Of a DNA stretch of 7,548 nucleotides, positions 5,597-7,548 are shown piece by piece. The translations under genes and the position numbers were made by a program. This DNA comes from Planctomycetota bacterium. GTDB lineage: Bacteria; Planctomycetota; Phycisphaerae; FEN-1346. Numbering within the stretch: the stretch's first letter is position 1; each line of letters starts with the position of its first letter. Location: the NCBI GenBank assembly GCA_026387055.1, contig JAPLML010000142.1:1-7548 (forward strand), written 5' to 3'. The notes beneath the pieces were generated by a model, which was not told the DNA's origin, searched no databases, and worked only from the letters and a program-made list of their open reading frames with translations.

Positions 5597-6340
5597 CTAG
5601 GTACTCGCCTTGCTTGAACCAGGGATATCGTACGAGGCCAGCAAGGCTAGAAGTTCACCCTCAAGAAACGTCCTACACGACGTGAACAGTAAACGGGCCG
5701 GTTCAATGTGCCCGGCGTTCAGCGGAGCAGCCAGCGGTGCTGTGCCCTGGACCTCTGTCCAAACGAGGCGATTGTCGCGCCACGAGCTTACCGTCGCGTC
5801 AATGAAAAGCTCCTGGTCGTGCACCTTCTTCATGCAACTCGCCCCAAACCCAATCTTGAAGGGCATGTCGGTAAAGGTGTCGTGCACTTTCGGCCCAAGA
5901 CTAAGAACCCGGTCACCCAGGAAGACGCGTGAATCGTCGCAGTTTGTCGGTTGTACCAGCGCGCGTAGCGTGGATCTTTGTGCAACTAAGAAAGTCTGAG
6001 GGAAGACCTCAAACCAAACCTTGAGCACGGCGGCAAGTTTCTCGGCGAACTCGTCAGCAGTCAATTCCGCCCATTCTTCAACAACTGTGAGTTCGTCGGG
6101 CTGGCAAGAAATCTTGCTAAAAGGTTTACCGCCGTGCTCTTGTTCGCCGCGCAGCTCGGCAAGCTCACAACGGTTAGGCCGGTAAGAGAAGTCGTGATAG
6201 CCCGATGTCAAGGGACCAGAGTTATTAAGCCTGTCCCAAAAGGTTCGAAACTGCTCTTTCCCGAACCACTGGCCAGGCGATTCCGGTCCCAATAGCTGCC
6301 ATTCCATGCGGAAGTGAATGTAACTAGGAGAAGGCTTCAT
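5597..6340 (-). CDS. Unknown 247-aa protein, first operon gene
   Basis: First gene of the toxin operon; I cannot name its function. I chose ATG 6340 because GGGGGA lies 5 nt before it; a GTG at 6430 would add 30 residues with a low-complexity Cys/Val-rich look and no ribosome binding site. No signal peptide or membrane helix is evident. Features: IHFRMEWQLL strand near the start (8-17), FGKEQFRTFWDRLN helix (26-39), LTADEFAEKLAAVLKVWFEVFP helix (93-114), then a strand-rich half with RSTLRALVQP (122-131), FLGDRVLSLG (140-149), FKIGFG (161-166), SSWRDNRLVWTEVQGTAP (185-202) and a C-terminal helix FLEGELLALLASYD. The size and beta-helix-beta layout recall the sporadic TIGR04255 family, but its usual C-terminal signature is not clear. 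The compact, well-formed sequence suggests an intact gene. Confidence 0.75.
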   Translation of the reverse strand: MKPSPSYIHFRMEWQLLGPESPGQWFGKEQFRTFWDRLNNSGPLTSGYHDFSYRPNRCELAELRGEQEHGGKPFSKISCQPDELTVVEEWAELTADEFAEKLAAVLKVWFEVFPQTFLVAQRSTLRALVQPTNCDDSRVFLGDRVLSLGPKVHDTFTDMPFKIGFGASCMKKVHDQELFIDATVSSWRDNRLVWTEVQGTAPLAAPLNAGHIEPARLLFTSCRTFLEGELLALLASYDIPGSSKAST

Positions 6341-6378
6341 ACGCGTCCCCCGAACCCACTGACCGCCGGCTACTGAAA

Positions 6379-6392
6379 CCGCGCTAACGCGG
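6379..6392 (-). promoter_or_regulatory. Small hairpin in operon leader
   Basis: CCGCG-TTAG-CGCGG on the minus strand is a perfect 5-bp stem with a 4-nt loop, about 40 nt before the operon's first start codon. It is followed by only TTT, so a weak terminator or an operator are both possible; it may simply be chance in GC-rich DNA. Confidence 0.3.
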
Positions 6393-6506
6393 CACAAAGA
6401 ACAAACGACCTCCCTTGAAACACAGTGCACAAAGAGAATCGGCAGGATAGGCTACCTGGCATTAGCGCCTCTTGCCCAACACCTGAGAGTTAACCAGCAC
6501 CGCTTA

Positions 6507-6535
6507 ACTTTACACGCGCTATAGACCTTTGTCAA
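6507..6535 (-). promoter_or_regulatory. Sigma70-type promoter of toxin operon
   Basis: Minus strand: consensus TTGACA (6530-6535), 17-bp spacer, TAAAGT (6507-6512). Transcription would begin near 6500, giving a leader of about 160 nt before the ATG at 6340. It lies in an AT-richer pocket than its surroundings. A separate promoter shows the operon is independent of the PHP gene upstream on the same strand. Confidence 0.62.
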
Positions 6536-6831
6536 TCACCTTTCTGCGTCTTGTTGGCAACTCGCTTGTGGGTCGGGTGGGGTCCGCCCCGTTCAGCGTT
6601 GAGAAGCGGTTGGGCCGGCGTAGCCAGATGATGTCACCGCATGGCGAAGTGGCAGGCGTTAAGGCGACCAGCGCGTAGCCTCTGGAATAGGAGACGTATG
6701 CCGCACCGGCTTCAGGAACGTGGTGAGGAAAGCCTCAAGGCGCGGTTCGAAGTTTGTCAAGTCGCCCCGACCCACCGTTGCTGAAGTGGCAGCAAGACAG
6801 GCCGGAAGCGAGCTCACGTCTTGGAGCAGCC
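6536..6831. other. Intergenic stretch with inverted repeat
   Basis: No gene I can support. GTGGGTCGGG (6568-6577) and its reverse complement CCCGACCCAC (6766-6775) bracket 208 bp, like the ends of a small non-autonomous element, but no target duplication is visible. Inside, a 28-codon plus-strand frame (6698-6784, MPHRLQERGEESLKARFEV...) has an AGGAG 4 nt before its ATG but no recognisable content. On the minus strand a short frame reads NFEPRLEAFLTTFLKPVRH (around 6690-6755), faintly like the N-terminus of some transposases; it stops soon after. I see no terminator behind the PHP gene. Confidence 0.35.
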
Positions 6832-7548
6832 CTACGGATACAGCAGGAACCGCCCCACGTCATCCGTCCCCGCCGCGCGCCGCAGCAGGTCAAGGTGGGG
6901 ATGGAGGGCGCCGACCTCGGATAGCCAGTGGGCGTCGGAGCCGAGGGCGACCTTGACGCCGCGGGCAAGGCAGGCGGCCAGGAATTCCAGGTCCGGTGTG
7001 TTCCCGTGGAGGTTGATCTCGACGGCCGTGCGCGTCTGGGCGAGGGCCTGCACGACGTCGCCGAAAAGGTCCGCGGGGACCGGCTGCCTTGCCCAGCGGA
7101 AGATCCGCCAGGGATGGGCGAGGATGTCGACGCCCGCCGCGAGCAGCCCTTCGGTCGTCTCCATGAAAAGCTTGGCGAGCCGCGCCGCGGAAAGCGTGGT
7201 GAAGTCCTCCGGCAGGAAGTGGACCGCGCCGAGCAGAAGGTCCGGCCACTCGCGATCCTCATCGTGGAGGGTCATCGCGCCGTCGGCGTCGAGTTCGACT
7301 TCCAGGCCCACGCGGACAAACGGGCTTCGCAGCGGCAGGAGCGTCCGCCGGTACTCGGGCGCACGGTTATGCTCGTCTGTCCGCCAGAGCGCGGGCCGCG
7401 CGATATGGCGGCCCACAAAGAAGTCGTCGGATAGGCAGTAGAGCTGCGGGGCGTGTTCCACCAGGCACACGCCCGCCAAGCCTAGCAGCCGCGCCCGCTC
7501 GATCGCCTGGTCGGACCGCACGTCCTGGGCACAGTACCCGAACTCCGT
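6832..7548 (-). CDS. PHP-domain phosphoesterase, N-terminus cut off
   Basis: The C-terminal 238 codons of a PHP (polymerase and histidinol phosphatase) family metal-dependent phosphoesterase, of the histidinol-phosphatase-like type (about 270 residues when whole). The frame is open to the window edge, so the true start and the first HxH metal motif lie outside; the visible sequence begins TEFGYCAQDV, which usually follows directly on that motif. Metal-ligand motifs visible in order: VEHA (E31, H32), GLEVE (E83), GAVHF (H110), DILAHPWR (H145) and GSDAH (D205, H207). The set is complete apart from the missing N-terminus, so the gene is probably functional. A GTG at 7521 is internal, not the start. 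It ends at TAG 6832-6834. Substrate is not determined: histidinol phosphate is only one of several PHP substrates, and no his gene is adjacent. Confidence 0.85.
   Translation of the reverse strand, partial: TEFGYCAQDVRSDQAIERARLLGLAGVCLVEHAPQLYCLSDDFFVGRHIARPALWRTDEHNRAPEYRRTLLPLRSPFVRVGLEVELDADGAMTLHDEDREWPDLLLGAVHFLPEDFTTLSAARLAKLFMETTEGLLAAGVDILAHPWRIFRWARQPVPADLFGDVVQALAQTRTAVEINLHGNTPDLEFLAACLARGVKVALGSDAHWLSEVGALHPHLDLLRRAAGTDDVGRFLLYP

Noticed and set aside
6748..6776. Second tRNA-Pro end: CGCCCCGACC recurs after GGTTCGAAG.
   Set aside because: No T-stem pairing and only a 10-nt match to the real fragment at 4596-4640; probably chance.

Overview
The window looks like accessory DNA from a GC-rich bacterium, most probably a planctomycete or a relative with similar surface proteins. 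Three things suggest this: a very large secreted repeat protein ending in a PEP-CTERM sorting signal, the style of the tyrosine-integrase remnant, and a small Cys-rich remnant beside it. The taxonomic call is inference; there is no marker gene. Almost everything is coded on the minus strand.

Layout. (1) 161-3505 holds one minus-strand gene for a 1114-residue exported protein: signal peptide, about 14 degenerate repeats of roughly 47 residues, then PEP-CTERM. It has a long leader (3506-3736) and a good sigma70-type promoter (3743-3771). (2) 3927-4640 is a graveyard of mobile DNA: a 19-residue phosphoesterase fragment, a frameshifted Cys-rich fragment, the C-terminal catalytic part of a tyrosine integrase, an isolated group II intron domain V butted against the integrase, palindromes, and a 45-nt 3' piece of a tRNA-Pro (anticodon loop to CCA). 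The tRNA piece is followed by a bidirectional terminator. This reads as the eroded end of an element that integrated in a tRNA-Pro gene, the piece at 4596-4640 being the displaced attachment site. By that logic the element lies to the left (lower coordinates) and the original chromosome resumes on the right.

(3) 4846-6340 is a tight three-gene minus-strand operon (gaps of 8 and 5 nt) behind a TTGACA-17-TAAAGT promoter: a 247-aa protein of unknown function, a 123-aa protein of unknown function, and a 121-aa MazF/PemK-like endoribonuclease toxin as the last gene. No conventional MazE-type antitoxin is visible, so the upstream genes are candidates for an unusual antitoxin or a defence-type module. 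This is the most interesting system in the window. (4) 6536-6831 is intergenic with a 10-bp inverted repeat about 200 bp apart. (5) 6832-7548 is the C-terminal 238 codons of a PHP-domain phosphoesterase, cut by the right edge of the window.
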